From contig NW_025900920.1 of assembly GCF_022539505.1 (NCBI RefSeq), positions 1-64,000 on the forward strand: DNA of 64,000 bases, read 5' to 3'. Below the pieces are notes generated by a model. It saw only the letters and a list, made by a program, of their open reading frames with translations. It was not told the DNA's origin and searched no databases. This document shows positions 32,266-43,953 of this stretch, one piece after another. The translations under genes and the position numbers were made by a program. This DNA is from Lolium rigidum. Lineage: Eukaryota; Streptophyta; Magnoliopsida; Poales; Poaceae. Positions within the stretch are counted from its first letter, which is position 1, and every line of letters begins with the position of its first letter.

Positions 32266-35200
32266 TTTTCAAGCTCAACATCCGCAGCATGGCCGAAGCT
32301 GATGAATCCCTCATCGCCATGGGAGGCCCCGGAGGGTGTGAGCCCGTCGCACAGGAAGTCTCCGCCTAGCTTCTTGTAGTCTTCCGCCGGGTGCTTCGTT
32401 TTGTTGTTTAGGTGTCTTTGGTCTCGTCGCTGCTTCTGTGTTGTATCGCCTGTGGGCCTGCCTTCTTCTTTCAACAGTTTACCTTGTTGCTCATTATGAT
32501 CGGGCCGGACCTCTCCATCGCGGATTGGAATACTCGGGGTTTAAACGACCAAGGCCGTAAAGACACCGTTCGTGCTTTCCTCACAGACACATGTCACATC
32601 GCTTGCATTCAAGAAACCAAGCTGGATCAGCTTGACCAACAAACGGCCTCTTATATCGGCGGTTTTCGGCTTCGCTCCTTGCGCATCGCCCGGCTCTAGG
32701 CACCAGGGGTGGCATTCTTTTGCTTTGGAATGACGAGCATGTGGACATCTCCGAGCATCCATATCGGCACGCACTTGATTTCGGCAAACGTCTCCGTTAG
32801 AGCTCGCGGTACTTCATTCAAGCTGACCACGGTCTATGGCTCCTCCGATCACGGCGAGAAGGAGGCCTTCCTTACGGAAGTTACCGCCGCTAAGCCCGCG
32901 GACGACTCCATGTCGCTTATCATTGGGGATTTCTATCTCATATATCGGACAGAAGACAAGAACAACGACAACCTGGATTTTCGGCTAATAGGTCTGTTTA
33001 GAAGGGCGCTTACCAACTGCCAGCTCAAGGAGCTGAAACTTCAGAACATGAAGTATACTTGGAGTAATGAGATGAGAGAGATACTCCTACCCTCGTGAGG
33101 TTGGACCGGGCATTCTGTAACGTTGCTTGGGATCTAAGGTTCGAGCATCACGGGCTGCACGCCTTATCCTCCTCCCTCTCGGATCATTGCCCGCTTCTTC
33201 TCTCAAACTAGAGTGGTCCAAGGAAGCCTCCAGTTTTTCGTTTTGAGTCCTTTTGGACCAAGATGCCTGGGTTCAAGGATGTCGTCCAAAAAGCCTGGTC
33301 CACACCGTCTTCTCACTCCCAGCCGGTTCATGTCATCAACCACAAGCTGAAGTCCACGGCGATGGGACTCAGAGCTTGGAGTAAAGGGCTCTTCTCCGAC
33401 TATAAGTTGCAACTCCTTATGGCCCTTGACGTTATTCTTCAGTTGGATATCACCCAAGAATCTCGCCCACTCTCTCATGAGGAAAGATGGCTCCGCGCCA
33501 ATCTAAAACGCCGTGTCAAAGGCCTCGCCGCTCTGGAAAGATCTCGCACGCGTCAAGCTTCTAGGATCCACTACCTCCGTGAAGGCGACACTAATACCAA
33601 GTTCTTTCATCTACGGGTTAATGCCAGAAAACGCAAGAATCACATCATGAGGCTCAGGCAGAACTCGGGCTGGGCCGTGTCGCATGAAGATAAGGAAAAC
33701 TTGATCTTTGATCATTTTTCCCAGGCCCTTGGGCGACCTCCTCCTCGACAGTTGGACTTCAATTGGGAAGCTCTCAACCCTACCGCTCACCTTCTGGAAA
33801 ATTTAGGTCTCCCCTTCAACGAGGCTGAGATTAAGGAAGCTTTGGAAGACATGCCTGCGGACAAAGCTCCGGGCCCCGACGGCTTCTCTATCGCTTTCTT
33901 TCGCTCTTGCTGGGAGATTGTCAAGGGCGACCTTATGAAGACCATTAATGCTTTTTCGGAGCTCTCGGCGACCAGTTTTCATATCCTCAACTCCGCCAAT
34001 ATAGTTCTCTTGCCTAAGAAAGACGGAGCGGAGTCCATCTCTGATTTCAGACCCATTAGTCTCATTCACGTGATCCCGAAGATCATAGCTAAAGCCATGG
34101 CACGACGTCTCAGCCCAAGAATGAATGAGATCGTGTCCCACAGTTAGAGTGCCTTCATCAAGTCCAGAACTATCCACGACAATTTCATGTATGTCCGGAA
34201 TACCGCCCGCCTGTTGCATCGCAGGAAAGTTCCGGCCCTCCTCATTAAACTGGACATCGCCAAGGCTTTCGACACGGTGAGATGGGACTATTTATTAGAT
34301 CTTATGCAGCGCCTCGGCTTCCCTCACAGATGGCGGGCGCTTATGACGACACTTTTCTCCACGGCCACCTCCCGTGTTCTCCTTAACGGGATCCCCGGCA
34401 GAGATATCCTTCATGGTCGGGGTCTTCGTCGGGGGACCCTTTATCGCCTGTGCTCTTCGACATCGCCATTGACCCGCTTCGGAGGCTCCTGGAGAAGGCT
34501 ACCGAAGCCGGCCTCATTTCTGCCATGCCCGGGGGTTTGCAGGGCCCTAGTATTTCCCTTTACGCCGATGATGCAGCGGTTTTCCTCGCCCCTACTGCAC
34601 AAGATGTCGCTGGTCTGGCCAGCATACTTCAACGCTTTGGTGAGGTGACCGGGCTCGTGACTAATGTGGCGAAGAGCTCCATTGCCCCTATTCAGTGCGC
34701 CGACATAAACCTTGAGGAGGTTCTGGCAAACTTCCCTGCGACTACAACCCCCTTCCCCATCAAGTACTTGGGTTTGCCTCTCTCTTTGGGAAGACTCCGA
34801 CGGGTGGACCTCCAACCTTACATCGACAAGGCCGTGGCTCGCCTAAGCCCGTGGAAAGGCAAGTTCCTGAATCGTGTCGGTTGCACCGCTCTGGTTAAGT
34901 CGGTCTTATCCTCCATGCCTATCTTCCTGCTGACGGCGCTGAAAGCTGACAAAGGCATTCTCAAGGCCTTCGCAAAAATCAGCCGTGGTATGCTCTGGGC
35001 GTGCAAAGAAACGGTCAGTGGGGGGAAATGCAAGGTGAACTGGCAGAAGGTTTGTCGTCCAAAGGAGCTCGGTGGTTTGGGTATCTTGGACCTGGAAAAA
35101 TTCTCTGGGGCTCTCAGACTTCGATGGTTATGGTATAAGTGGACGGCTCCGGACAAGCCATGGGTGGGCACTGAAACCCCCAATGATGCCGCTGATTTAG

Positions 35201-36180
35201 AACTCTTCAACCCAGCCACTCGCGTCACCATTGGCAACGGTGCCAAGGCCTCCTTCTGGTCTTCTTCATGGCTTCATGGAACCCCTCCAAATGACCTTGC
35301 TCCTCTGATTTTCAAGGTCTCCAGAAGGAAGAATCGGACGGTCCAGGAGGCGCTGGCCGATCATAATTGGGTTTCGGATATCGTGGTCGACGCCTTCACC
35401 GTAGAGCACCTCGAACAATACGTTCGCCTTTGGGATCTTCTTGCCGAAGTCCAACTTGATCCAGACTCAGAGGATTCCATCACCTGGTCTTTGACCCCTA
35501 ATGGGTGCTACTCGCGCAGCTCCGCTTACAAAGCCCAGTTCCTCACAGCTCTACCTTGCCGGTTTGGGAAAATTGTCCGGAAGACCTGGGCCCCTCCGAA
35601 GTGCCGTTTTTTCGCGTGGCTCGCCGTCCAAAATCGCCTTTGGACCGCCGACCGCCTGGCAAAACGGGGATGGCCCCATCACCCCACCTGCCAGCTCTGC
35701 AGATGCTCCCCCGAGACGGCTCGGCACATCCTCTTTGAATGCCGTTTCTCCAAGCGCATCTGGACCGCGGCGGCCTCCTCGGCTCTCTTGTCCGGATCTT
35801 ATGAACAGTCTTGGAGAAGGTAGAGCGAAGGTCATTGATTATTGGCAGGCCATCACAGCGACCACTACCTCTTCTCCCAAAGGGCTGCGATCTGCGGTTA
35901 TTCTCGTCACTTGGGAGATTTGGAAGGAGAGGAACGAGCGCGTTTTCAACAACAAGTGTTCGCTGCCTTCGATCGTTATGCACAAGATCAGGGAAGAAGG
36001 AAAAGATTGGATCCTGGCAGGTGCCAAGAGCCTTGCGGACTTGATTACCTGAGTTGTTTTCTTGGGCGGTTTTTTGGACCGCCTTTTTTTCTTTTTATGG
36101 CTCTTGCCATGTACCTGTTTGCTTCTCCTATATCAATATAAGGCAAAAGCTTTTTTGCCCGTTTCAAAAAAAAAAAAAAA
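32266..36180 (+). mobile_element. LINE (plant L1-type), 5' end interrupted or truncated
   Basis: The second ORF of a plant L1-type LINE reads in several frames and is followed by a short 3' UTR and an A15-type tail at 36166-36180. The 5' border is obscured by the LTR element that ends at 32265. The 65 bases left of that element (30106-30170) may be the rest of the LINE 5' part. No target duplication was found. Confidence 0.8.
32496..36052 (+). pseudogene. LINE ORF2: endonuclease-reverse transcriptase-zinc finger
   Basis: It starts MIGPDLSIADWNTRGL, an APE-type endonuclease beginning. The endonuclease continues in shifted frames, and its GDFN-type active-site string reads GDFYLIYRTED. The RT core is clear from about 33830 (DKAPGPDGF, ISDFRPISL) to FLAPTAQDVAG, with the catalytic ADD within SLYADDAAVF at ~34558. 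A Cys/His zinc-finger region (CQLCRCSPETARHILFEC) is at about 35690-35735, and the terminal WEIWKERNERVF lies in another frame. There are frameshifts near 32700, 33090, 34440 and 35815, and TAG at 34145. The whole cannot be translated as one chain. Confidence 0.85.
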
Positions 36181-36517
36181 ACTGTGTGCAACAATATCGT
36201 GGCGAGTCAAGTCATCCTGATACCTCTCATTCCTATGTACGCATCATGCGCTCTGGCATGCAGCCCTTTTCACTCCTTGTTTTACATCTGAACGCGAACG
36301 ATATAACCGTCCAGATTTGTAACTTTTTAGATGTTGCTTGACCAAACCCAGCTAGCTGCTGAAAGTGCAAAGACTTAAAATGAAACATCCTATTTTCTCA
36401 TTTCCGCAGAGATTCCGAGTCCCCATACCCTTTTATAGGCAGCGATCGCGGGACGTGAATCATTTCACCACCCACCATGTATTAATTTACTACATGGAGG
36501 AGGTGATTTACCACTCG

Positions 36518-36640
36518 ACGGCAGTTGTCTTCGTCATGTGGATTTGTGTGATGATGTTGCTGATTTACATGTTCCTGCCAGAGATAAAGACGCTTCCGAT
36601 AGAGCAGATGGAGCAGGTCTGGAGGAGGCATTGGTTCTAG
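36518..36640 (+). pseudogene. 3' fragment of a monosaccharide (STP-type) transporter gene
   Basis: The translated string ends with a hydrophobic helix (VVFVMWICVMMLLIYMFL) followed by PEIKTLPIEQMEQVWRRHWF and TAG. This is the characteristic end of plant STP/MST proton-sugar symporters: the last transmembrane helix, the PETKxxPIEEM motif and a Trp-rich tail. Normal family members have about 500 residues and 12 helices. Only about 40 are present. The fragment replaces a short stretch of tandem unit 2 and is absent from the other units I could align. It is either captured DNA or the last relic of the gene the units once flanked. Confidence 0.7.
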
Positions 36641-37271
36641 AAAAAGATAGTTCAGGAAAAGGAGCAGCAACCAGGGGAAATTGCCTTACCAATCCCCTAG
36701 CGCGTTGTGAGCAGGAAAGTACTTGAGGAAACCTGCAAGGAGAAACATAGTATGCGAAATTTAATTAGCAGATGAGTTTGTAAATGTAATTGCATCTAAC
36801 TGTGTTAGCTGACATGCCTGCAGTAGATGTTGCCAGTCCCTACATATGACCATTTCAATGATAAGATCACTCACATGAAGGTAATTTCATTTAGAGGAAA
36901 GACAAGTAAATCGAATTTAAGAAGTATAAGAAGTTTACATCAACTTTCAGAAGCTGAGGCTGGAAGAAATTAATTTCGGTACAAGCTTTCTTCTGCTCTT
37001 TTTCTCTTACGGTTCCCCCTGTTGAAACAAAATTGGTCTGCTTGCATGCCAACATGTGCCATGCTTGTTGTGCATCGGCGCAGCGGAGAGACTGGGGTTG
37101 TTTTCATTTTCATTATTAGAACATTTTTCAGGTTCAGTGAACCATAATTCTTTCATCCAACGCCCTTCCTCTTTACTGTACCATATCACCATTACAAGCT
37201 GCAAGTCATGTAGCAGCACTAAAAAGATATTCAACAATCCACATTAATTAGTTAGCCTCTTAAACTACTAA

Positions 37272-37451
37272 GGGGGTTTTCTTTTCGGTTTTTAGGATGG
37301 CTTCTTTCATAAATTATCCCCCTTAGCTTCTCCTAGAAACCCATCTTCCAAAGTTATTTAAACTTCTAAACTAGTATCGGGTAGACTAATTTAGAAGATT
37401 AGACATATTTGGAAGACGGATTCTGGAAAAAGCTGAGGGAAGAAGTGGGCC
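37272..37451 (+). mobile_element. Tourist-like MITE
   Basis: A 180-bp insert relative to unit 1, flanked by TAA on both sides (37269-37271 and 37452-37454). It folds on itself: AGCTTCTCCTAGAAACCC pairs imperfectly with GATTCTGGAAAAAGCT, and CATCTTCCAAA with TTTGGAAGACG. The terminal bases GGGGG/GGCCC pair weakly. Confidence 0.5.
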
Positions 37452-39298
37452 TAAATATGTTTTCTTAGCTGAAAGAATACCATGTGCAATTCAAATTTTA
37501 AAATAAATGCAATATGGAGTCAGCAACTTTCCTCTTGTAAAAAAATCCTGATTCATGTATTTGAGATGCAGTATTCATGTTTTATTCATTAAACGAGGAA
37601 AAACATCATGTGAGATATAGGCCCGAGAGAGGAAGTTTACACTAGAGTAGCCAATCAAACGAGAAACCACATGTCTTTTCGAAAAGAAAGAAACAAAGAA
37701 ACCACATGTGAGATATAAGATATTGCCAGGCAAGAAAATATTTCATAAACGTCCTGATCTTTTTTATTTTTTTTATTCTTTTTATGATTGTCCATTACCA
37801 ATATGGCTTATACATTATATCCGTTAAAACTTGATGCCAAGCTACCTTCAACAACTCATCGTCTCTGCCCCCAGGATGCTTTCGACTGTATGAGCTAGCC
37901 TGGAAAGCCTGGAAGTGATTTAGGCCGTTAAAGTCGAGATGGTGGAGCCATATCTCACTCTGTTGTGCGCCTTTTTGTGTGACCGTGAGATGGTCCCAAA
38001 CCCAACACTCTTCTACTTTTCAGCGAGACACCGCCCACAGCCGGTGAGAAAAAATAACTGGCACCGTGGGACCACGCATAATCGCCCTCCTAAACCCAGC
38101 CCTGCAACCCAACCCTCTTGTACAAACTGAAACTTAATTGATCTAGGATGATGGATTGGATGAGTTGGTGGTTTTGACATGTACGCTACGAAACACCACG
38201 GCTAAAAGGACACGTTTAGAACCTCGATTCATCCTTTCTAGTCGTGTCGTGCCGAGTCAAGTCATCCTGATACCTCTCGTTCTCATGTACACACGCATCC
38301 TGATCTCTAGCATACAACCCGCACCCCTCCTTGTTTTACCAATTGAAGCTAGCTGGTTCACATTTGTAATTTTTAGTAGCTGCCTGACCAGACCCAGCTA
38401 ACTGCTGAAAGTGCTAAGAGCTGAAACGAAACATCCTATCTTTTTTCTCCTTTTTAGTGTATGCGAGTGCCGAGTAAGAAATGCAGAGACTCTGAGTGCA
38501 GAGATCCTTTTCATAGGTAGGGATGGAGAGACGTGTATCATTTCACCCACCATGTATTAATTTGCTGTCCTCTTTGTAGTAACTACGAGGATCTTTCTAT
38601 CATACAAAAGAAAAATAAAAGAATGACCTTAGAAATGAAGGTATATACATGTGTCGTCCACTCATCAAGGGAGATACTCTGCTGGTCCCGTGTATGCTGA
38701 AACTCTTCGGGTGTATAATGGGTTGATTCCCTTTTTGTGTTTGCTTTGAGCTGAAAAATAAAATTAGTTGGTTCTGTTCCTGTGTTTGGTTTGAGAGTGG
38801 ACTCGAACATAACCTGAAAATAGAAGACGTGACCAAGCAGGGGGTGAGCTTAGCAAAAAGAGTTGCAAGAGATCAGAGAAGGTTTGCAGGATTGGCAACA
38901 GCTTCCGGATGTTATTGAAAATGCTGAACTGTCCGAGGGCCAGGATGAGATCAGCTGGGACTTAGAGCAATCTGGACGCTTTTCGATCAGTTCGATGTAC
39001 AGAAAGCTCTCGACCGGGGCCTCCATTGCTCATTTTAAGGATGTCTGGGCGGCGAGAATTCCTCTAAAAGTCAGGATCTTCTCCTAGCAATTGGTGCTGG
39101 ACAAACTACCCTTCAGCCTCAATATCGCGGCAAGACACGGGCCAGGGAACGGCCGCTGCTCTCTTTGTGGCGTGGAGGAAGATGCCTTCCATATCTTCTT
39201 TGGCTGTTCTCCAGCTAAGTTCGCCTGGAGTGTCTTTCGCCAACTACTAGGGTGTAGTTGTGCCCGGCAAACTTCCAACAACTATTCGCCATTGTGTC

Positions 39299-42200
39299 CA
39301 TGGGCGGACGCAGCGGGGGGGGGGGGGGGCCGTGGCCCACCCGCACTCCGCCGGCCCAAACCTATACCACACAGAAAAATGAAGAAAGGCCCGATTCTTC
39401 GCACTCGACCACGCCCCGACGCCATCGATTCCACACGCAGCCGCCACCCGCCGCCCCGGTCCCGGTGTCGCCCACCGCCGCCGCTCCTCGTCGGCCCCGG
39501 TGCCGCCCACCCCTTCCCCGCCGCTGCTCGTCGGCCCCGGCGCCCCGCCCGCTGTCTCTGCCGAGTCCGGCGCTCGCCCGCCCGAGCTGCCTGCGTCTCG
39601 TCCGCCCCCCGCCTCTACACTCATTGAGCAATTGACCATTGAGTCCTATTCCGCTAATGACCTATTCAGCACATATTGATCTCTAACTCTGTTCAGCACA
39701 GTAGTATGAATGAACTGCTAGTGCATTTCAGCTATTTTCATATAAACTGCTCTCTGTACATATGTATGTTAAGTCTTATATGATGAAGAACACATAAAAT
39801 TGTTAAATTAGTAATGTTTGAATGTTTCAATTGTGTAGAAATGAAGAGAAATAGCCAAATTGCGCTACTTTTTTTAGAAACAAGTATCAAAGAAGATTGC
39901 TTCTCCGGTCCAATCTTATATTGTTCACGATGAAGAAGTCGAATCCGATGTTGAGAGTGAGATTGACATTGAAGATACAACACCACACCCACCCTCACCC
40001 CAACAACCAAATGCAAGGTCATATGATGCTCACTTTTGTCCACATGATCCGGGGGACATGATTCCTATTTCAAGTTATGATGTTAATATTCAAGATGATG
40101 TTCGGAGAGGATATATCCTAAAAGGTCCATGCCGACCATATGAGCATGCTTTCCCGCCAACAAAAAAGAAGGGCAAAAATCGACACTTTAGTTGTGTTTG
40201 GTTTCATCACTACAATTGGCTAGAATATAGTATCGGAAAGGATGCGGCATTTTGCTTTGTGTGTTTCTTGTTCAAAGAGAGAGCCAATGGAGGTCCCGGA
40301 GGAGATGCCTTTGTTAAAGATGGTTTTAGAAATTGGAAAAGACCCGAATCATTTAAGAAGCATGTGGGTGGTGTTACTAGCATTCACAACCAAGCTCAAG
40401 AGAAGTACAACTTATTTGTTGCACCCAACACCAAAATTGATAATGTTCTTATGAAGGTGTCTAAGAAGGATGTACTTCTTTACAAGACTAGGCTAACTTA
40501 CTCTCTTAGATGTTTGAGATTTCTTTTGAAACAAGGATTGGCATTCCGTGGACATGATGAGAGTGAAGAATCAACCAACCGGGGAAATTTTCTTGAACTT
40601 CTAAAGTGGCTTGCGGAAGGTAATGAGGAAGTCAATAAGGTTGTTTTGAAGAATGCTCCCGGAAATTGCATCTTGAATAGTCCAAGGATACAACATGACA
40701 TTATTGAATGTTGTGCCATAGAAACTACTAGACTAATCATTGAAGATCTTGATGGTGACCACTATGCAATTCTAGCCGACGAGTCTAGTGATATGTCTCA
40801 CAAAGAACAACTTGCTCTTTGTTTGCGTTATGTGGATAAATTGGGAAGAACATGTGAGAGGTTCCTTGGAGTAGTTCATGTTTCCGATACTACTTCATTG
40901 TCTCTCAAGGTTGCAATTATATCTTTGCTAAAAGATCATCATTTGTCTCCCACTCAAATTCGTGGACAAGGATATGATGGGGCTAGCAACATGAAGGGTG
41001 AGATTAAGGGGTTAAAAACATTGATCATGAAAGAGTCACCTTCTTCTTATTACATACATTGCTTTGCACATCAACTTCAATTGGTTCTTATTGCCGTGGC
41101 AAAGGATAATGAAGCATGTGTGTGGTTCTTTGATCATGTTTCTTATTTGTTCAATATCATTGGAGTTTCTTGCAAGCGTCATGACATGCTTCGAGATGTT
41201 AGAGCTCAACAAGTTTTACAAGCACTTGAGATGGGTGAAATTGAAAGTGGAAGTGGACTCAATCAAGAGATGGGTTTATCTAGACCCGGTGATACTCGAT
41301 GGGGCTCTCATTACAAGACCATTCTACACATTGTTGATATGTACCCGGTGATACTTGAGGTGCTTGTAAGGATTGGAAAAGATCCTTCACAAAAGAGTGA
41401 GTGGACAAGAATAAGAGGAGTTGCCGCGGCCTTTGAATCATTTGACTTTGTTTTCAATCTCAACTTGATGCTTGTTGTTCTTGGCTACACAAATGACTTG
41501 TCTATATCTTTGCAAAAGAAGGATCAAGATATTCTCAATGCAATGGTGCTTGTTGGATTGGCAAAGGAGAAAATGAAGGATATGAGGTCATCACTTGGAT
41601 GGGAAAGATTTCTTGCAAAGGTGACATTCTTTTGCAACACTCATGGCATTGAAGTTCCTTCCCGGGAATCTAATTATGTGGCTCATGGAAGATCACAACG
41701 GTATTACGAAAAGCAAACAAATGATGATCGTTATAGAAGAGAAGTGTATCTTGGCGTTGTTGACCAAGTTATTCAAGAGCTTGACAATCGGTTTGATGAG
41801 GTTAACATGGAGTTGCTTATTTGTATGGCGGCTTTGAATCCCGTGAATTCATTTGCTTCTTATGATGCACAAAAGGTAATGAGACTTGCTCAATTCTACC
41901 CCAATGACATATCAAGCATGGATTTGTTAAGACTTGAACCCCAACTTGAGATCTTTATTGATGACATGAGAAAAGATGATAGATTCAAATGTGTCAATCA
42001 TCTTGGTGAGCTCTCTATTAAGCTTGTTGAAACAAAAAAGCATGTTGTTTATGATTTAGTTTACATGCTTCTCAAATTGATATTGCTTCTACCGGTGGCG
42101 ACGGCGAATGTTGAAAGAGTATTTTCCGCAATGAGTCTAGTAAAAAACAAGTTGAGAAATAGTATGGGTGATAACCTCTTGAACCATTGCTTAGTGACAT

Positions 42201-42519
42201 TTATCGAGCGAGGGGTGTTCATTCATGTAAGTGATGATACCATTGTTGAAACTTTCATGGCAATGCGAAACCGTAGATTGAAGAAATGATGTAAGTTTCT
42301 AATTATGCTATATTCTACCATGTAAGACCCTTGTAATATTTTGAACTATTTGTATTGTAATCGTGCACATTTGATATATGTATTTAACTCCAATGCAATG
42401 AATTTGTCTTGTATATTGTTCATTACTTCATTATTTCAAGGTTTTTCACAATTTGGGGGTGCGCAAAAAAAAAAATTGAGGTGTGCCCCCCCTCCAATTC
42501 TTTCCTGCGTCCGCCACTG
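39299..42519 (+). mobile_element. hAT transposon with transposase
   Basis: The 8-bp duplication ATTGTGTC (39291-39298 and 42520-42527) flanks 3221 bp. The ends are CATGGGCGGACGCAG and CTGCGTCCGCCACTG, imperfect inverted repeats of the CAGNGGCGGA type known in hAT elements. A G-run of about 14 lies near the left end and a GC-rich leader fills 39330-39620. One large transposase frame is present. The inverted termini, duplication and transposase together suggest a recently active element. Confidence 0.9.
39841..42289 (+). CDS. hAT transposase (TTF zinc finger, DUF4371, hAT dimerisation domain)
   Basis: The open frame from ATG 40058 to 42289 encodes 743 residues. The same frame runs open upstream to about 39890, and an ATG at 39841 (MKRNSQIA) fits this family's usual start if a 1-base frame change in the T-run at 39870-39876 is allowed. 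Domains from ATG 40058: TTF-type finger (about residues 20-110, HFSCVWFHHYNWLEYSI, CFVCFLF), a DUF4371-like RNase H-fold catalytic region with D241 (ILADESSDMS) and D307 (GQGYDGASNM), and the C-terminal dimerisation domain (LLPVATANVERVFSAM) holding the conserved Glu. The enzyme cuts and joins transposon ends. No internal stop or frameshift was found after 40058. Confidence 0.85.
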
Positions 42520-42996
42520 ATTGTGTCTAGTCTTTCGGGTAGATTTAGGCGCATTGTTTGGTTGTTGTTTATGGCCCAGTCCTGGGCTCTGTGGCACTTT
42601 AGAAAGAAACTGACCATTGAATCCAAACTTATAAAACATCTGACTAACATAATATTCAAATCTATGTTTTTCCTGCAGCTATGAACGCCTCTTGCCAAAC
42701 CACGAGACAGGTCGGGGCTAAGGACGATGGCCACCCAACTCAAGCTAATACACGATGCCTCCGTACCAAATGTGACATGAAGAGGGACTAAGGGTGCGCC
42801 ACCAAGTCTGCTTCCAGGGGAAGGTTGCCGCCTCATGTTTTGGAGTCTTAGCTGGCTAAGTTGTATGCCGCAGCATGTTTTACTTTGGCGAAGCTGTATG
42901 CCGCACCAAGTCTAAATTCGTTGTTATCGAACCTAAGGACTTTATTAATTTATAGTCCGGCACTTAGTGCCTTTTATCTAAAAGAGATCAGAGAAG

Positions 42997-43300
42997 ATGA
43001 AGATGGACGAGCATGGGGTGCCTTTAGCATAGAGGAACAGAGAGATTCCACTGATTTTGAGAAATAGGTGCATTCTTGATCTGTAGGGAATATTCTTTTC
43101 GGAGGAACCATCTCGTTCCGTTCCATTTCTCCACTAAACTCTAGAACAGCCTTTAGGCGTGGAATCATTCTATTACATTTCACTTCATTCGATTTACTTA
43201 TCTTTCCTTATTTGTATATAGAATTTTCAATGAACATTGGCATGACCTACTTCCATGTTCATTTCTTCTTAAGATTGCACTGAACATCTACCAATCCCTC
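42997..43300. other. unit 3 sequence after the LINE, no gene recognised
   Basis: A short open stretch (GRAWGAFSIEEQRDSTDF) is readable at about 43003-43065, but no family was recognised. Confidence 0.3.
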
Positions 43301-43585
43301 TTCATGTGTGACACAAAGTATTCATCTTCTTCCTATCAATAGAAAATGGTTACATAAACTTTGAGAAACTGCACTTGAATGGAACAAATTTTCTATTAAG
43401 CTTTCTTCTGCTCATTCGTGGAGAAATTACTTTCTGAAACAAAAGTAATTATTGTGCTTGCATGCCAACACATTCCATTTACCTTTTGTGCATTCACCGT
43501 TTAGAGTGCATCGGCACAGTGCACAGACAGGGAGATTCTATGTTTTTTCTATGTTGTTTTTAGAACTTTTTGCCAGGTTCAGTAC

Positions 43586-43953
43586 GGTAGTGGTGTTTTG
43601 GAACATGAGAGTATATGCTCCCTACATTTTGAAATGCATTTTATACATATTTTGACTTTCCGAAAAACTGAAACAAAAAATTCGCACGTACATCTTCACG
43701 TGCTACGCGTTTACAAAGTAGTTTCATAAAAAATTAACTTATCATGTGACGTGTGTGAAAAAGATAAAATTCAGTGCTAAAAATAATGTTTTTCACAAGA
43801 TAATTTTTTTTCTTTTTTACATATACCATAAAAATTATTGGTTTTTCGTGAGATGTACATCTTGAAATTTTTTATCAAATTTTTTTGATATATCCAAATA
43901 TGATATTTTAGTAGAGGAAGCATACACATCCGGGAGCCGAATTGAATTTCCGG
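43586..43953 (+). mobile_element. Mutator-type MITE
   Basis: The 9-bp duplication GTTCAGTAC (43577-43585 and 43954-43962) brackets a 368-bp AT-rich insert absent from the other units. The ends pair imperfectly: GAGAGTATATGCTCCCTAC near the left matches the complement of GTAGAGGAAGCATACAC near the right. No ORF. A 9-bp duplication is the Mutator signature. Confidence 0.6.

Larger units (their letters stand above)
29501..37819 (+). repeat. host tandem unit 2, split by insertions
   Basis: It starts with CTAGTACAAGTTG at 29504 and runs to about 29830. Foreign DNA follows, and the unit resumes at about 36200 (GTCAAGTCATCCTGATACC), with TAGCTGCTGAA at ~36352, the TTTTATAGG box at ~36425, the CTTGCATGCCAACATG segment at ~37040 and the GAGGAAGTTTACAC segment at ~37625. 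Besides the LINE and LTR element it contains a sugar-transporter fragment and a Tourist-like MITE. Confidence 0.55.
38882..42982 (+). mobile_element. 5'-truncated LINE, itself split by a hAT element
   Basis: The 14-bp duplication AGAGATCAGAGAAG (38868-38881 and 42983-42996) brackets the LINE. It encodes only the end of ORF2: an RT-adjacent segment (DEISWDLEQSGRFSISSMYR), a Cys/His finger (CSLCGVEEDAFHIFFGC, ~39155-39205) and, beyond the hAT, FGRFRRIVWLLFMAQSWALW. Strong 5' truncation is normal for LINEs. The hAT at 39299-42519 cuts the coding frame and left its own 8-bp duplication. Confidence 0.82.

Noticed and set aside
39312..39330. G-run near the hAT left end as a regulatory quadruplex
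   Set aside because: A homopolymer of uncertain length near a transposon terminus. It could be a slippage or sequencing artefact and there is no supporting context.
42423..42836. 137-codon minus ORF overlapping the hAT end and LINE tail
   Set aside because: It crosses a transposon border, so it cannot be an ancestral gene.
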